A stretch of 64,000 bases of DNA, taken from positions 28,870 to 92,869 of the forward strand of contig JAJRXC010000061.1 of the NCBI GenBank assembly GCA_024276495.1. The letters run 5' to 3'. The DNA comes from Actinomycetes bacterium (GTDB taxonomy: Bacteria; Actinomycetota; Acidimicrobiia; Acidimicrobiales; Aldehydirespiratoraceae). Position 1 is the first letter of the stretch. Each line of letters starts with the position of its first letter. The position numbers and the translations under genes were made by a program. This document shows positions 27,517 to 36,694 of this stretch, in pieces. The notes below the pieces were generated by a model. That model searched no databases, was not told where the DNA came from, and saw only the letters and a program-made list of their open reading frames with translations.

Positions 27517-28245
27517 GTGGCTGTGCTGCCGATTCTCCTCGCGTTGGTGGCCGGGCTCGGCGTGGGCGGACTGCGCCGAGGCCGGCTCCGTGCGATCGCC
27601 CGCACCCGGGTCCGCCACCCCGAGTTCCTGGTGGTGGCCGTCGTCGGCAGCCTCGTCGTCGACGCGACCGACACCGGCCCGTCGGGAACGATCGCCCTCG
27701 TCGCGCTGATCGGCGCGCTCGCCTTCGCGGCCGTCAACCTTCATCTCGCCGGGATGGCGGTGGTCGCCGTGGGGATCACCGCGAACCTTCTTCCCGTCGC
27801 GCTCAACGGCGCGATGCCGGTGCGACCCGAGGCCCTCGTCGAGGCCGAGATGATCACCGTCGACCAACTCGACCGGGTCTCGCTCAGCGGCGCCCGCGAG
27901 CTCGCGACCGACGACACGATCCTCGCGGCGCTCGGCGACACCTACCCGGTGCGCTGGACCGGTCAGGTCGTCTCGCTCGGGGATCTGATCATGATGGTCG
28001 GACTGGCTGACGTGGTCGCCAACCTGATGCTGCAACGGCGACGCCGACGACTGCCCCCGAGCGCGTTGCCGTCGCTGGCAGCGCTGGGCTGGGTCGAGCG
28101 GGCACCGGCCGGCGCCGGAGACCGCGTCGAGATCGATCTTCGAGACCACCACACCATCGATCTGGTCGCCGACGACCCGACCGAACCGACCGCGGCGCCT
28201 CAACCGGCTCGGTCGAGCACCAGCGCCAGCCCGGTCCAGGACTGA
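27517..28245 (+). CDS. DUF5317 family membrane protein
   Basis: 242 residues. Four to five hydrophobic segments in the first 180 residues (LPILLALVAGLGVGGLRRG, FLVVAVVGSLVV, IALVALIGALAFAAVNLHLAGMAVVAVGITANLLPVALNGAMPV), with the conserved NGAMPV loop, then a soluble polar tail. The pattern, including LGDLIMMVGLADVVANLML, fits DUF5317. No function known. Its last 46 nt overlap the 3' end of the convergent glucosidase-like gene. Confidence 0.8.
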   Translation: MAVLPILLALVAGLGVGGLRRGRLRAIARTRVRHPEFLVVAVVGSLVVDATDTGPSGTIALVALIGALAFAAVNLHLAGMAVVAVGITANLLPVALNGAMPVRPEALVEAEMITVDQLDRVSLSGARELATDDTILAALGDTYPVRWTGQVVSLGDLIMMVGLADVVANLMLQRRRRRLPPSALPSLAALGWVERAPAGAGDRVEIDLRDHHTIDLVADDPTEPTAAPQPARSSTSASPVQD

Positions 28246-29372
28246 GGAGTCGCACCCAGGCCCCGTCCGGTCCCGCTCTCCCAGTACTCGGCCAGGCCCG
28301 ATTCGATCGCGCCGGCGATCGTCGAGCGGCGAACGGTCTCGGCCGCCGCCGACTCCTCGCCGCCGGCTCGCGACAGCGCAACCCACAGCAGGTATGCGAG
28401 CTGGGGCCAGACCGGACCCCGCCAATACGACGAGACGGCGTGGGTCGGTTCGTCGAGGTGCACTCCCCTCGGCCCGAACGCCGACGCGAACGCCCCTTCG
28501 TCGACCAGCTCGGAGATGGCCGCCCGGCGCACACCCACGTCTCGGCACGTGAGGAGCGCCGTCAACGCGCCGGCGGTGCGCACGCGACCCGAACCCTGCT
28601 CGGAGGATCCGGCGTCGACCCACGTGCGCAGGCCCGGATCGAACCGGTCGTCGAGACGGGCCGCCAACTCGTCGGCTTCCCCGGCGAGAGACGAGTCGTG
28701 GGTCACCGACGCCAGCTCGGAGGCGTTCCACGCGACCAGGGCGTTGAACCCCACCGGCGCGACGGCGAACCCGGGATTGTGCAGCGGTTCGCCGTCCGGT
28801 CCCCGTTCGATCGTCGTCAACAGCGCCATCTTGTGGGACCGCCACCGGTCGAGCGCGAAGCCGTCGGGACAGAAATCGTCCCAGCGGGGAGAATCGTCAC
28901 AGCCGGTCTCCCACGGGTGCACGACCTCGATGAGCCCGTCGATGCGGGGACGCCGATCGAGCAGGAATCGCAGGCCCCGGGCCGCCCGTTCGATCAGCCG
29001 GTCCGGCACATCGACACCGGCCCGGACGAGCTCGGCGAGCGCATGGCCGTACATCGGGGGTTGGGTGATCGACGACGACCCCCGACGTCCCCACAGCTCG
29101 ACGGCTCGTTCGGGCTCGCGGCCGTAGCCCATGTGGGGGACGAAGCCGGTCTCGTCGATCGTCGAGAGCGCCGTCTCCATCTCACGCAGTCCCCGGGCCG
29201 CGTCGTCGAGCGCCAACCAGACGATCGAGTGGAAGCAGCTGTCCCACAGCCACAGCCACGGATAGACCGTGGTGTTCGGCGCGGTGTACCCGTCGGGTAC
29301 CCACGCGGCGCGCAGCGCGGCCTCCACGTCGCGGCGAAGCGGTGAGGTGGGGTCGGCCGGATCTGCGGGCAT
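28200..29372 (-). CDS. MGH1-like glycoside hydrolase (GH63/mannosylglycerate hydrolase-type)
   Basis: 390 residues from ATG 29372; ATG 29384 would add four. An (alpha/alpha)6-barrel glycosidase: YPWLWLWDSCFHSIVWLAL near the N-terminus with the acid-containing WLWDSCFH motif, FVPHMGYG, SSITQPPMYGHAL, HPWETGCDDSPRWD and SSYWRGPVWPQLAYLLW, all typical of the MGH/GH63 family. It probably hydrolyses a small glycoside such as a glucosyl- or mannosylglycerate; specificity is not visible. Divergent from a glycosyltransferase at the same point, so the two may handle the same compatible solute. Confidence 0.82.
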   Translation of the reverse strand: MPADPADPTSPLRRDVEAALRAAWVPDGYTAPNTTVYPWLWLWDSCFHSIVWLALDDAARGLREMETALSTIDETGFVPHMGYGREPERAVELWGRRGSSSITQPPMYGHALAELVRAGVDVPDRLIERAARGLRFLLDRRPRIDGLIEVVHPWETGCDDSPRWDDFCPDGFALDRWRSHKMALLTTIERGPDGEPLHNPGFAVAPVGFNALVAWNASELASVTHDSSLAGEADELAARLDDRFDPGLRTWVDAGSSEQGSGRVRTAGALTALLTCRDVGVRRAAISELVDEGAFASAFGPRGVHLDEPTHAVSSYWRGPVWPQLAYLLWVALSRAGGEESAAAETVRRSTIAGAIESGLAEYWESGTGRGLGATPQSWTGLALVLDRAG

Positions 29373-29382
29373 CGTGTCGGGC

Positions 29383-30432
29383 ATGGCCAGCTGTGCGATC
29401 GTCTCGTTCCGACTCGGGATGGCCGACGGCGTGTCGGTCGTGGCCCGGAACTGGCAACGGGCCCTCGAACAACTCGGTTTCGAGGTGTGCACCGTCGCCG
29501 GCGAAGGGCCGGTGGACCGGACCGTACCCGGACTCGCGATCGGCGCCACATCTCCCGCCGCCACGGCCGCGGCCGGATTGACCGGCGAGGTGCACGAGGC
29601 GCTGGCCGACGCCGACCTCGTCGTGGTCGAGAACCTGTGCACCATTCCGCTCAACCTTCCCGCGGCCCGGGCCGTCGCCGAGGTCCTCGCCGGCCGCCCG
29701 GCGGTTCTCCACCACCACGACCCGCCGTGGCAACGCGCCCAGTGGGCCCACATCACCGAGCTCCCGCCGCACGATCCGGCCTGGCGGCACGTCACCATCA
29801 ACCGTCTCACCCGAGCAGAGATGCACGACCGCGGATTCGATGCCACGTGCATCTACAACGGGTTTCCGGTCGACACCGGCCATGCGGACCGAGCCGGCGT
29901 CCGGCAGCGGCTCGGGATCGGCGACGACGACCTCGTGTTGGCCCACCCGGTCCGCGCCATTCCCCGCAAGGACGTCCCGACCGCGGTCCGGATGGCCGAG
30001 GAGCTCGGCGGCACCTACTGGCTGTGGGGCCCGGCCGAGGACGGCTACGACGCCGAGCTGCGCCGGATCCTGGCCAACGCACGCTGCCCGGTCATCGAAG
30101 GCACCAACGGCGAGGGCGCGGCCGATCTGTACGGCGCAGCCGATGCCGTGCTGTACCCCAGCACCTGGGAGGGCTTCGGCAATCCGCCGGTCGAAGCCGC
30201 GATCCATCGCCGACCGGCTGCCGTCGGGCCCTACCCGGTCGCGCGGGAGCTGGCCGGGCTCGGTCTGCGTTGGTATCCGACCACCGAGGTCGAGTCGATC
30301 CGGGCGGCGATCGCCCGACCCGACGCGGAACGCCTCGAGCACAATCGCCGGGTCGCGGTGGAGCATCTGTCACTCGACACGATGCGACGACGGATCGCCG
30401 CGCTGCTCGACGATGCCGGTTGGCTAGCGTGA
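29383..30432 (+). CDS. glycosyltransferase family 4-like protein
   Basis: 349 residues. GT-B fold: an N-terminal domain with AIVSFRLGMADGVSVVARNW and VVVENLCTIPLN, HHHDPPWQR, and a C-terminal GT1 domain with YPSTWEGFGNPPVEAAIHRRPAAVGPYPVARE, where EGFGNPPVEA carries the E-x7-E motif. No membrane segment. ATG 29383 starts within the same CATG that contains a possible start of the opposite-strand hydrolase. A small membrane protein gene follows with a GTGA overlap. Confidence 0.88.
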   Translation: MASCAIVSFRLGMADGVSVVARNWQRALEQLGFEVCTVAGEGPVDRTVPGLAIGATSPAATAAAGLTGEVHEALADADLVVVENLCTIPLNLPAARAVAEVLAGRPAVLHHHDPPWQRAQWAHITELPPHDPAWRHVTINRLTRAEMHDRGFDATCIYNGFPVDTGHADRAGVRQRLGIGDDDLVLAHPVRAIPRKDVPTAVRMAEELGGTYWLWGPAEDGYDAELRRILANARCPVIEGTNGEGAADLYGAADAVLYPSTWEGFGNPPVEAAIHRRPAAVGPYPVARELAGLGLRWYPTTEVESIRAAIARPDAERLEHNRRVAVEHLSLDTMRRRIAALLDDAGWLA

Positions 30433-30722
30433 CGACCGTGCCGAAGGACCCGGACCCCGTCGTCGTCGATCCCATCTTGGTGACGCGGGCCCGGGCCTCG
30501 CGGCTCGCCGGCCTCGGCCGCCGCGTCGGCTACGGGCTCTACGCGGCGTCGATCGTGGCGTTCGCGATCGGTCTGTCCACCGGTTTCAGTGGCGCCGTGT
30601 CCACCATCGCGACGATCGGCATCATCTCGGGCTCGGTCGTGCTCGCCCCGGCGATCATCGCGGGCTACGCGGTGAAAGCCGCGGTGCGCGACGATCTCGA
30701 GCACGGTCGCGACATCGGTTGA
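30429..30722 (+). CDS. small two-helix membrane protein
   Basis: 97 residues from GTG 30429 (GTGA overlap with the glycosyltransferase stop). Two hydrophobic segments, GYGLYAASIVAFAIGLSTGF and IATIGIISGSVVLAPAIIAGYAV, joined by a short loop. No family recognised; translational coupling suggests a role with the glycosyltransferase or simple co-expression. Confidence 0.75.
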   Translation: MTTVPKDPDPVVVDPILVTRARASRLAGLGRRVGYGLYAASIVAFAIGLSTGFSGAVSTIATIGIISGSVVLAPAIIAGYAVKAAVRDDLEHGRDIG

Positions 30723-30739
30723 GTCCCTCGATCCCTGGG

Positions 30740-30745
30740 TAAGGT
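30740..30745 (+). promoter_or_regulatory. -10 box TAAGGT of a leaderless promoter (tetR)
   Basis: TAAGGT is 6 nt before ATG 30752, in the 29-nt gap after the small membrane protein gene. Confidence 0.5.
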
Positions 30746-30751
30746 GCCGCG

Positions 30752-31345
30752 ATGACCGTTCGTCTTCCCGCCGCCGAACGTCGGGTGCAGCTCCTCGACG
30801 CCGCGCTCGGGGTGTTTGCCGCCGAGGGGTTCCAGACGGCGACGATGGAGGCGGTGGCCACCGTCGCCGGAGTGACCAAACCGGTGCTGTACCAGCACTT
30901 TCCGTCGAAGCGCGACCTGTTCCTCGAACTGTTGCGCGACGTCGGCACCCGGCTGGTGGAAACGGTCGGGGCCGCCACCACGGCCGCGACGTCGGCCGAG
31001 GCCCAGGTGGTCGACGGGTTCGCCGCCTACTTCCATTTCGTCGCCGCCCACCCCGACCAGTTCCGTCTGCTGTTCGGTGAGGGGGTCCGCACCGACACCG
31101 AGTTCGCCGATGCCGTCGCCGTCGTCGAGGACGAGCTGGCCCGCTTCATCGCCGCGCTGATCGAGATCGAGGGGCTCGACGACAACGAGCGCCTCCTCCT
31201 CGCCTACGGGATCCTGGGTCTGGCCGAGGGCACCGGTCGACATTGGATCGCCGCGGGCGCGACCGGCGATGTCGATGCCCTCGCGGCCCGGGTCGCCGAT
31301 CTCGCCTGGCTCGGCCTGCGCGGCCGACGGGGCCCGATCAGCTGA
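30752..31345 (+). CDS. TetR/AcrR family transcriptional regulator
   Basis: 197 residues. N-terminal HTH: RRVQLLDAALGVFAAEGFQTATMEAVATVAGVTKPVLYQHFPSKRDLF; the YQHFPSK helix is typical of TetR. The C-terminal ligand domain is all-helical with no diagnostic motif. Target unknown; the NUDIX gene converges on it and overlaps by 8 nt. Confidence 0.92.
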   Translation: MTVRLPAAERRVQLLDAALGVFAAEGFQTATMEAVATVAGVTKPVLYQHFPSKRDLFLELLRDVGTRLVETVGAATTAATSAEAQVVDGFAAYFHFVAAHPDQFRLLFGEGVRTDTEFADAVAVVEDELARFIAALIEIEGLDDNERLLLAYGILGLAEGTGRHWIAAGATGDVDALAARVADLAWLGLRGRRGPIS

Positions 31346-31850
31346 TCCGGCCGCCGTGTTCGGGCGGCGGGGTGATGTCGATCGGCACTTCGGGGATGTC
31401 GCCGGCGACGAGGGCGGGGAGGAACTCCCGCAGCCGGAACGGGATGGTCGGTTCGTCGTTGGCGAGCAGCGCGTCGAGTTCCCACCATCGGGCGCCCCGA
31501 AACGCCGCCGCTTCGAGCGCTTCGAGCCCGCGGGGGTCGTAGACGCCCCCGTCGCACCACGCGACGTGGATGTGGTCGTCGGACTCGAAGTGGTAGCCGG
31601 CGAAGGTGTACTCGGTTTGTTGGCGCCACACGCACGGACCCATCTCGACGTCGGGAATGCCGGTCTCCTCGTGGAGCTCACGAAGCGCCGCGTGGGCCGA
31701 TTCCTCGCCTCTCGCCATGCCGCCTCCCGGGATCTCCCACCACTCCGGCTTGTAGGGATCGACGGGATCCTCCGCTCGGATCAAGAAGATGCGGCCCTCC
31801 CGGTCGAGCAGCACCGTACGAGCGGCTGGACGGCGAAAGCTGAAGGACAT
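31338..31850 (-). CDS. NUDIX hydrolase
   Basis: 170 residues. The Nudix box is GGGMARGEESAHAALRELHEETGI (G-x5-E-x7-RELxEExGI, with all metal-binding Glu). Begins MSFSFRRPAARTVLLDREGRIFLIR. The substrate may be a nucleoside diphosphate derivative; nothing more specific is visible. ATG 31850 is 10 nt after the tesB stop on the same strand, suggesting a two-gene unit. Confidence 0.9.
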   Translation of the reverse strand: MSFSFRRPAARTVLLDREGRIFLIRAEDPVDPYKPEWWEIPGGGMARGEESAHAALRELHEETGIPDVEMGPCVWRQQTEYTFAGYHFESDDHIHVAWCDGGVYDPRGLEALEAAAFRGARWWELDALLANDEPTIPFRLREFLPALVAGDIPEVPIDITPPPEHGGRIS

Positions 31851-31860
31851 CGGGGCGAAC

Positions 31861-32679
31861 CTAATCGGCGGGGCGGGCTTCGCGCAGCAACACTTCCTGG
31901 GCGATCGACGCGACATGGATCCCGTCGGCCGACCAGATCTCCCCGAACGCCAACCCGCGGGAGCTGGAGACGCCCGACGAACGCAGGTCGTGCAGACACC
32001 ACTCGTCGGCGCGGGCCTGGCGGTGGAACCACACGGTGTGGTCGAGGCTGGCCCCCATGTACGGGTGCTCGTGCTCCTCGAAACCGCTGTGCGGGGGTCG
32101 ACCCCGCGGATGGACCAGTTCGACCGCCTCGGTCGGCATGTCGTCGCTCGCGTACACGTGGGCGAGGACGTGGACCAGCGGATCATCAGCCAGCGGGCCC
32201 GGAACCCGCACCCACGCCCGGGCTCGTTCCTCCTCCCGGGCAACCGGTCGCCGTTCGAGGAACGGGCCCCAGTTCAACGGCTCGAGCGCCGCCGGCGGGG
32301 TGACGTTCGCCGGTCGCTCGATCGCGGTCACGTCGGGCGCGTCCTCGCGGATGTGAAACGACGCCGACAGGTTGAGGATGGCGCCGCTCGATTGACGGGC
32401 CACCACCCGGCGGGTGACGAACGAGCGACCGTCTCGGATGCGGTCGACCTCGAACCGGATCGGCTCGTCGGAATCGCCGCCACGGATGAAGTACGCGTGC
32501 AATGAGTGGGGCGCGTGGTCTGCCGGAACGGTCTGGGCCGCAGCCCACAGGCCCTGGGCGGCCACCTGGCCGCCGTAGACGCGGCCCCACGGGTAGCGGG
32601 CGCTCCCGGCCACCCACACGTCGGGCCCGTGGGTCGCCATGTCGAAGAGGTCGGAGAACCGGCTGATGTCGCTGTGCAC
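31861..32679 (-). CDS. tesB: acyl-CoA thioesterase II (TesB-like, double hotdog)
   Basis: 272 residues. Two hotdog repeats: VYGGQVAAQGLWAAAQTV with LHAYFIRGGDSDEPIRFEVDRIRDGRSFVTRRV in the first, and ASLDHTVWFHRQARADEWCLHD with SRGLAFGEIWSADGIHVASIAQE in the second, the TesB signature. Hydrolyses medium/long-chain acyl-CoA. GTG 32679 follows a TAGGGT box by 8 nt, so probably leaderless. Confidence 0.93.
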   Translation of the reverse strand: MHSDISRFSDLFDMATHGPDVWVAGSARYPWGRVYGGQVAAQGLWAAAQTVPADHAPHSLHAYFIRGGDSDEPIRFEVDRIRDGRSFVTRRVVARQSSGAILNLSASFHIREDAPDVTAIERPANVTPPAALEPLNWGPFLERRPVAREEERARAWVRVPGPLADDPLVHVLAHVYASDDMPTEAVELVHPRGRPPHSGFEEHEHPYMGASLDHTVWFHRQARADEWCLHDLRSSGVSSSRGLAFGEIWSADGIHVASIAQEVLLREARPAD

Positions 32680-32738
32680 AGGTCGGGACCCTAGTGGGGT
32701 GCCCGGCGGTCGCGGCCGGCCCGTGTCACCATCAACCG

Positions 32739-33374
32739 GTGACCTCTCGGCCGTTCCGACTTCAGGCGATCACCATCGGCGACGAACCGTCGGCGTGGGC
32801 TGCGGCGGGATTCGCGGTCGACGGGAACCGCGTCACCATCGGCGACACGGTGATCGAGCTCGCCGGTGCCGACCCCACCCGCGGGATCCTTCGCGCCACC
32901 GTCGACGGTCTCGGCACCGACGTCGACGGATTGCCCCTCGGCGGCACGTCGACACCGCGACCTCGGCCCGTCGTGCATCCCAACCGTGTGGTTCGTCTCG
33001 ACCATCTCGTCGCCACGAGCCCGGACATCGAGCGCACCGCCACCGCCCTCGTCGCGGCCGGCCTCGACGATCGCCGGACCCGCAGGTTCGCCGCGTCGGG
33101 CCGGACCCGGCGACAGGACTTCTTCTGGCTGGGCGACGTGATCCTGGAGCTCGTCGGCGACGACGACCAACGCGGCACCGGACCCGCCATGCTGTGGGGT
33201 CTGGCCCTGACCTGCGCCGATCTCGACGCCGCCGCCCGTCGTCTCGGCGACGGCCTCGGACCGGCGAAGCCCGCCGTGCAGCCCGGCCGGCGCATCGCCA
33301 CGCTCCGTACCCGGACCCTCGACATCTCGATTCCGATCGCGCTCATGTCGCCCCACCGGGGCGCGGCGCACTGA
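32739..33374 (+). CDS. VOC/glyoxalase-like domain protein
   Basis: 211 residues. Two beta-alpha-beta-beta-beta-type modules; the centre reads VVRLDHLVATSPDIERTATALVAAGL followed by RRQDFFWLGDVILELVGDD, the glyoxalase-like arrangement with H and E as likely metal ligands. No enzyme known. GTG 32739 is the first plausible start; the stop shares one base with the next ATG (TGATG). Confidence 0.7.
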   Translation: MTSRPFRLQAITIGDEPSAWAAAGFAVDGNRVTIGDTVIELAGADPTRGILRATVDGLGTDVDGLPLGGTSTPRPRPVVHPNRVVRLDHLVATSPDIERTATALVAAGLDDRRTRRFAASGRTRRQDFFWLGDVILELVGDDDQRGTGPAMLWGLALTCADLDAAARRLGDGLGPAKPAVQPGRRIATLRTRTLDISIPIALMSPHRGAAH

Positions 33375-33691
33375 TGGGGACGACCTCTCGCCGCGGTTCG
33401 AGACGCCGTCTCGGCGGCCGCGTCGCCGTCGCGGTGACATTGACAACGGCCGTGATCACCGGGTGCGGCGCCGGGGTGGACCGGCCGGAGCCGGCCCCGC
33501 CGACGACCGCCGGGCCGACACCATCCATCGCGTCGACCACGACCGGTCCCGGCGGCGAACCCGCCCCGGTGCCGTCGACCGTCACCTCGTCCACGACGAC
33601 CGTGGCCCCACCGCTCGACCCGACCAGCCCGAGCTATCCGACGACGCCACCCCGTCCGGTGCCCACCTATCCGACGACGGTCTCCGACTGA
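33374..33691 (+). CDS. short proline/threonine-rich lipoprotein
   Basis: 105 residues. Basic N-terminus, hydrophobic helix and lipobox VITGC near residue 31. The rest is low-complexity Pro/Thr/Ser (TTTVAPP, PTYPTTVS), consistent with a wall-spanning linker with no folded domain. Probably a cell-envelope protein; function unknown. Overlaps the preceding gene by one base. Confidence 0.7.
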   Translation: MGTTSRRGSRRRLGGRVAVAVTLTTAVITGCGAGVDRPEPAPPTTAGPTPSIASTTTGPGGEPAPVPSTVTSSTTTVAPPLDPTSPSYPTTPPRPVPTYPTTVSD

Positions 33692-33692
33692 G

Positions 33693-34025
33693 CTACGACG
33701 GCGCCGGCCGGTGGCGCACCGCACCGATCGCACGGACCCGCATATCGCCGCCGTCCGGGTCGACCGGGTCGACGACCTCACCATCGACGATGAGGCTCAT
33801 CGATTGATCGCTCGTGGCCGGCCACAGCACACACACCTCGGGGTTGGCGGCGAGAGCGGCCGCGGCCCGTCGTCCGATCGACACGACGAAGTCCACACCG
33901 TCGAATCGCACGGACGAGTGGGTGACCCGCGGAGGCCCCTGTGCTGCCCCCACCAACACGTAGGCGGCAGCGCCGTAGTCGGCGGCACATGACTCGAGAT
34001 CGGCGATCGGCACCTGGATGCTCAT
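33693..34025 (-). CDS. pyridoxamine 5'-phosphate oxidase-like split-barrel protein
   Basis: 110 residues, one small split barrel. VTHSSVRFDGVDFVVSIGRRAAAALAANPEVCVLWPA and SLIVDGEVV match the PNPOx-like/FMN-binding split-barrel family. Whether it binds FMN, F420 or heme cannot be told. Convergent with the lipoprotein gene, with one base between stops. Confidence 0.75.
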   Translation of the reverse strand: MSIQVPIADLESCAADYGAAAYVLVGAAQGPPRVTHSSVRFDGVDFVVSIGRRAAAALAANPEVCVLWPATSDQSMSLIVDGEVVDPVDPDGGDMRVRAIGAVRHRPAPS

Positions 34026-34065
34026 CTCAGAAAGCTAGCAAGACTGCTTTTGCCGTCGCCCCGAC

Positions 34066-35520
34066 GTGCCGATGGGAACCATCGTGCACGCCATCAAGAT
34101 TCCCTCGGTCTCGTACCGGGCGATGACCGTTCTCCTCGGCTTGTTCCTCGTCGTCTCCACGGCGGTCGTGGGTGCCCAGGCCGAACCCGCACCGACGTAC
34201 CCGGAGGTGGCGGTGCTCGCCACGAACGGTGAGGCGATCGAGGCCGTCCTCGCCGAGGTCGGTCTCGACGCGGCCTGGCGATCGGTCATCGACTTGCATC
34301 CCGCGGCGCGGCTGATGACCGTGGAGTACCGAAGCGACGAGGGTGGGGCGGTCGCCGCTCTCCTCCAGGCGGGTCTCGACCTCTCGGCCATCACCGTGCG
34401 ACGCGAGCAGGTGGTGGCGGATCTGCGAACCGCCGCGGTCGACCTGGACGAGGCGCGCCGGGTCGAACGCGAACGGGAGATCGACCGCAACCGGGCCGAC
34501 GCCTACTTCCGCGGCATCCACGCCCTGACCCAGGCCGTCGCGATCGATGTGTTCGCCGGCCAGGACCCGTCGCTCGATGCCCTCCTGGGGCTCGACGGCG
34601 AAGCCCTGGTCGTCGCCCAACGTGAGTTCAAGCTGACCAACGCGACCCTCGACGAGATGATGGAGCTGCGCAACCGGGCCGAGACGGATCTCGCCGACGC
34701 GATCGACGACCTCGACGCCTCGACGCGGAGACGAATCGAGCTCGAGGACCGGCACGAGCGACTCGACCGGGAGGCCGCCGAGCTCGCCGGAGAACGCCGG
34801 GCCCTCGACGCGTCGGCCCGGGCGATCCTCCCCGCCGCGGCCGAGGCCTTCACCCTCGCCGAAGTTCCGGGCCAGACGGGCCTGACCCCCCGGGCGCTCA
34901 ACGCCTACGTACGAGCCGAGCTGACGATGACGGAGCTGGCTCCCCGCTGTGCGGTGTCGTGGCGCACGCTCGCCGCGATCGGGTCGGTCGAGGGTCTTCA
35001 CGGTGAGTACGGCAACCGCCGACTCGGTCTCGACGGCCGACCCGACACCCCGATCATCGGCATCTCCCTCAACGGCGTGACCGTCGACAACTTCGGACAG
35101 GTCACCGCCAACCTCTCCGACACCGACGGCGGCCGCTACGACCGCGACCCCGTGTACGACCGGGCCGTCGGCCCGATGCAGTTCATCCCCGAGACGTGGA
35201 CCCGATGGCGCCTCGACGGCGATGGCGACGGCGAACGGGATCCACAAGACATCGACGACGCCGCGCTCACCACCGCCGCCTACCTCTGCAACTACGGATC
35301 GCTGCGCAACTGGACGGGCTGGTCGACCGCGGTGTTCGGCTACAACCAGTCGGGCGCGTACGTGAACTCGGTCAAGGCCTCGCTCGACCGGATCCTTCGG
35401 CTCGTTCTGCCCGAGTTCGAAGGTGACGACGAGCTCCGTCAGCGTCGCCCGTGGGGCACCTGGGTTCCGCTGCCCGATCCCCCTCCCGAACCCGACGAGG
35501 TCAGCGAAGGCGGCGAATGA
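34066..35520 (+). CDS. lytic murein transglycosylase (MltB-like) with long coiled coil
   Basis: 484 residues. A signal/anchor helix at about 21-38, a predicted coiled coil from roughly 125 to 270 (rich in Glu/Arg/Leu: ARRVEREREIDRNRADAYFRG, ELEDRHERLDREAAEL), then the catalytic domain: AIGSVEGLHGEYG with the acid Glu, VGPMQFIPETW, DIDDAALTTAAYLC and VFGYNQSGAYV. It cleaves peptidoglycan glycan strands outside the membrane. The stop overlaps the convergent YcaQ-like gene by 20 nt. The coiled coil may tether it to a division or secretion complex (inference). Confidence 0.88.
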   Translation: MPMGTIVHAIKIPSVSYRAMTVLLGLFLVVSTAVVGAQAEPAPTYPEVAVLATNGEAIEAVLAEVGLDAAWRSVIDLHPAARLMTVEYRSDEGGAVAALLQAGLDLSAITVRREQVVADLRTAAVDLDEARRVEREREIDRNRADAYFRGIHALTQAVAIDVFAGQDPSLDALLGLDGEALVVAQREFKLTNATLDEMMELRNRAETDLADAIDDLDASTRRRIELEDRHERLDREAAELAGERRALDASARAILPAAAEAFTLAEVPGQTGLTPRALNAYVRAELTMTELAPRCAVSWRTLAAIGSVEGLHGEYGNRRLGLDGRPDTPIIGISLNGVTVDNFGQVTANLSDTDGGRYDRDPVYDRAVGPMQFIPETWTRWRLDGDGDGERDPQDIDDAALTTAAYLCNYGSLRNWTGWSTAVFGYNQSGAYVNSVKASLDRILRLVLPEFEGDDELRQRRPWGTWVPLPDPPPEPDEVSEGGE

Positions 35521-36694
35521 GATCTCCCTTGTCGCCGTCGACGGCCCAGCCGTCGACGCCGACGAAACGGGCGAGATCATCGAGCGCACACCGAAGCCCA
35601 CCGGCCACCTCCGCCGCGTCGGTTCCCTCCTCGGAGAACGCCGCCCGGACCAATAGCACCCCGGCGCCCCGGTCGGTCTTGAGGTCGACGCGGCCGACCA
35701 GCCGGTCGCCGAGCAGGAACGGCAGCACGTAGTAGCCGTACACCCGCTTCTCGGCCGGGGTGTAGATCTCGATCCGGTACTCGAAGCCGAACACGCGAGA
35801 CGCCCGTTCCCGAAACCAGACGACCGGATCGAACGGCGACACGAGGGTGCACGTGTCGACCGCTCGAGGGGTCACCGCGTCGGGGTGCAAGAGGGCGGGG
35901 CGATTCCAGCCCTCGACCTCCGCGTCGAGCAGCTGCCCGTCCTCGACCAGCTCCGCGACCCGGGCCCTGGCCGGCACCTTGGGGAGCCGGTGGTAGTCCA
36001 CGAGGTCGGCCACGGTCGCCACGCCGTGGCTCGCCGCGGCCCGCAGCAGCAAGCAGCGGTGGGCGTCCTCCTCGCTCGGGGTGGCCCGTTCGAGGATCTC
36101 GGCGGGCACGATCCGATCGAAGACGTCGAACTCCTTCACGAAGCCCGGCTTTCGTCGGATGCCCACCTCACCGACCCGGAACAACCAGTCGAGCGCGACC
36201 GCGCCGAGGGACCGGTCGCCCCACCACTCCCCGTTCCGGGGCCGCGGCTCGCGCAGCTCGCCCGGGGCCAGCGGGCGCTCGCGCACCTGGGCCAACACAT
36301 CGCTCACATAGGCCGCGTCGTTCGCCGCGAACTCGGCGAGGTGCTTCCACGTCTCTCCCCGTCGGGCTCTCGCCTTCGACCAGCGCAGGAGTGGCTCGTC
36401 GTCGATCGCCAGCAGCGACGCCTCGTGGCACCAGGCCTCGAACCACTCGTCGTCGCGGTAGGCGATCCGGTCGAGAAGCTCGGGCTCGTAGGGGCCGAGC
36501 CGCGAGAACGCAGGCATGTACTGGGTCCGCATCACAACGGGTACCGAGTCGAGCTGCAACAGCTGAAGCCGCGCCATGACCCGACGGAGATGTCGACGAT
36601 CGACCGCGCCGGTCGGGCGCGGATCGCGAAACCCCTGCGCGGCGAGCGCGATCCGACGGGCGGCCGGGGCCGAGATCCGGACGGGTCGGGTCAT
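35501..36694 (-). CDS. YcaQ-like winged-helix protein (crosslink-repair DNA glycosylase family, HTH_42)
   Basis: 397 residues. The family opening SAPAARRIALAAQGF, LQLDSVPVVMRTQYMPAFSRLGPYEP with the conserved QLD, AWCHEASLL, and near the C-terminus CTLVSPFDPVVWFRERASRVFGFEYRIEIYTP are typical of YcaQ/AlkX glycosylases that remove alkylated or crosslinked bases. Whether this copy is active is unknown. ATG 36694 lies in an ATGA overlap with the HAD gene, so the pair is co-translated. Confidence 0.87.
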   Translation of the reverse strand: MTRPVRISAPAARRIALAAQGFRDPRPTGAVDRRHLRRVMARLQLLQLDSVPVVMRTQYMPAFSRLGPYEPELLDRIAYRDDEWFEAWCHEASLLAIDDEPLLRWSKARARRGETWKHLAEFAANDAAYVSDVLAQVRERPLAPGELREPRPRNGEWWGDRSLGAVALDWLFRVGEVGIRRKPGFVKEFDVFDRIVPAEILERATPSEEDAHRCLLLRAAASHGVATVADLVDYHRLPKVPARARVAELVEDGQLLDAEVEGWNRPALLHPDAVTPRAVDTCTLVSPFDPVVWFRERASRVFGFEYRIEIYTPAEKRVYGYYVLPFLLGDRLVGRVDLKTDRGAGVLLVRAAFSEEGTDAAEVAGGLRCALDDLARFVGVDGWAVDGDKGDLIRRLR

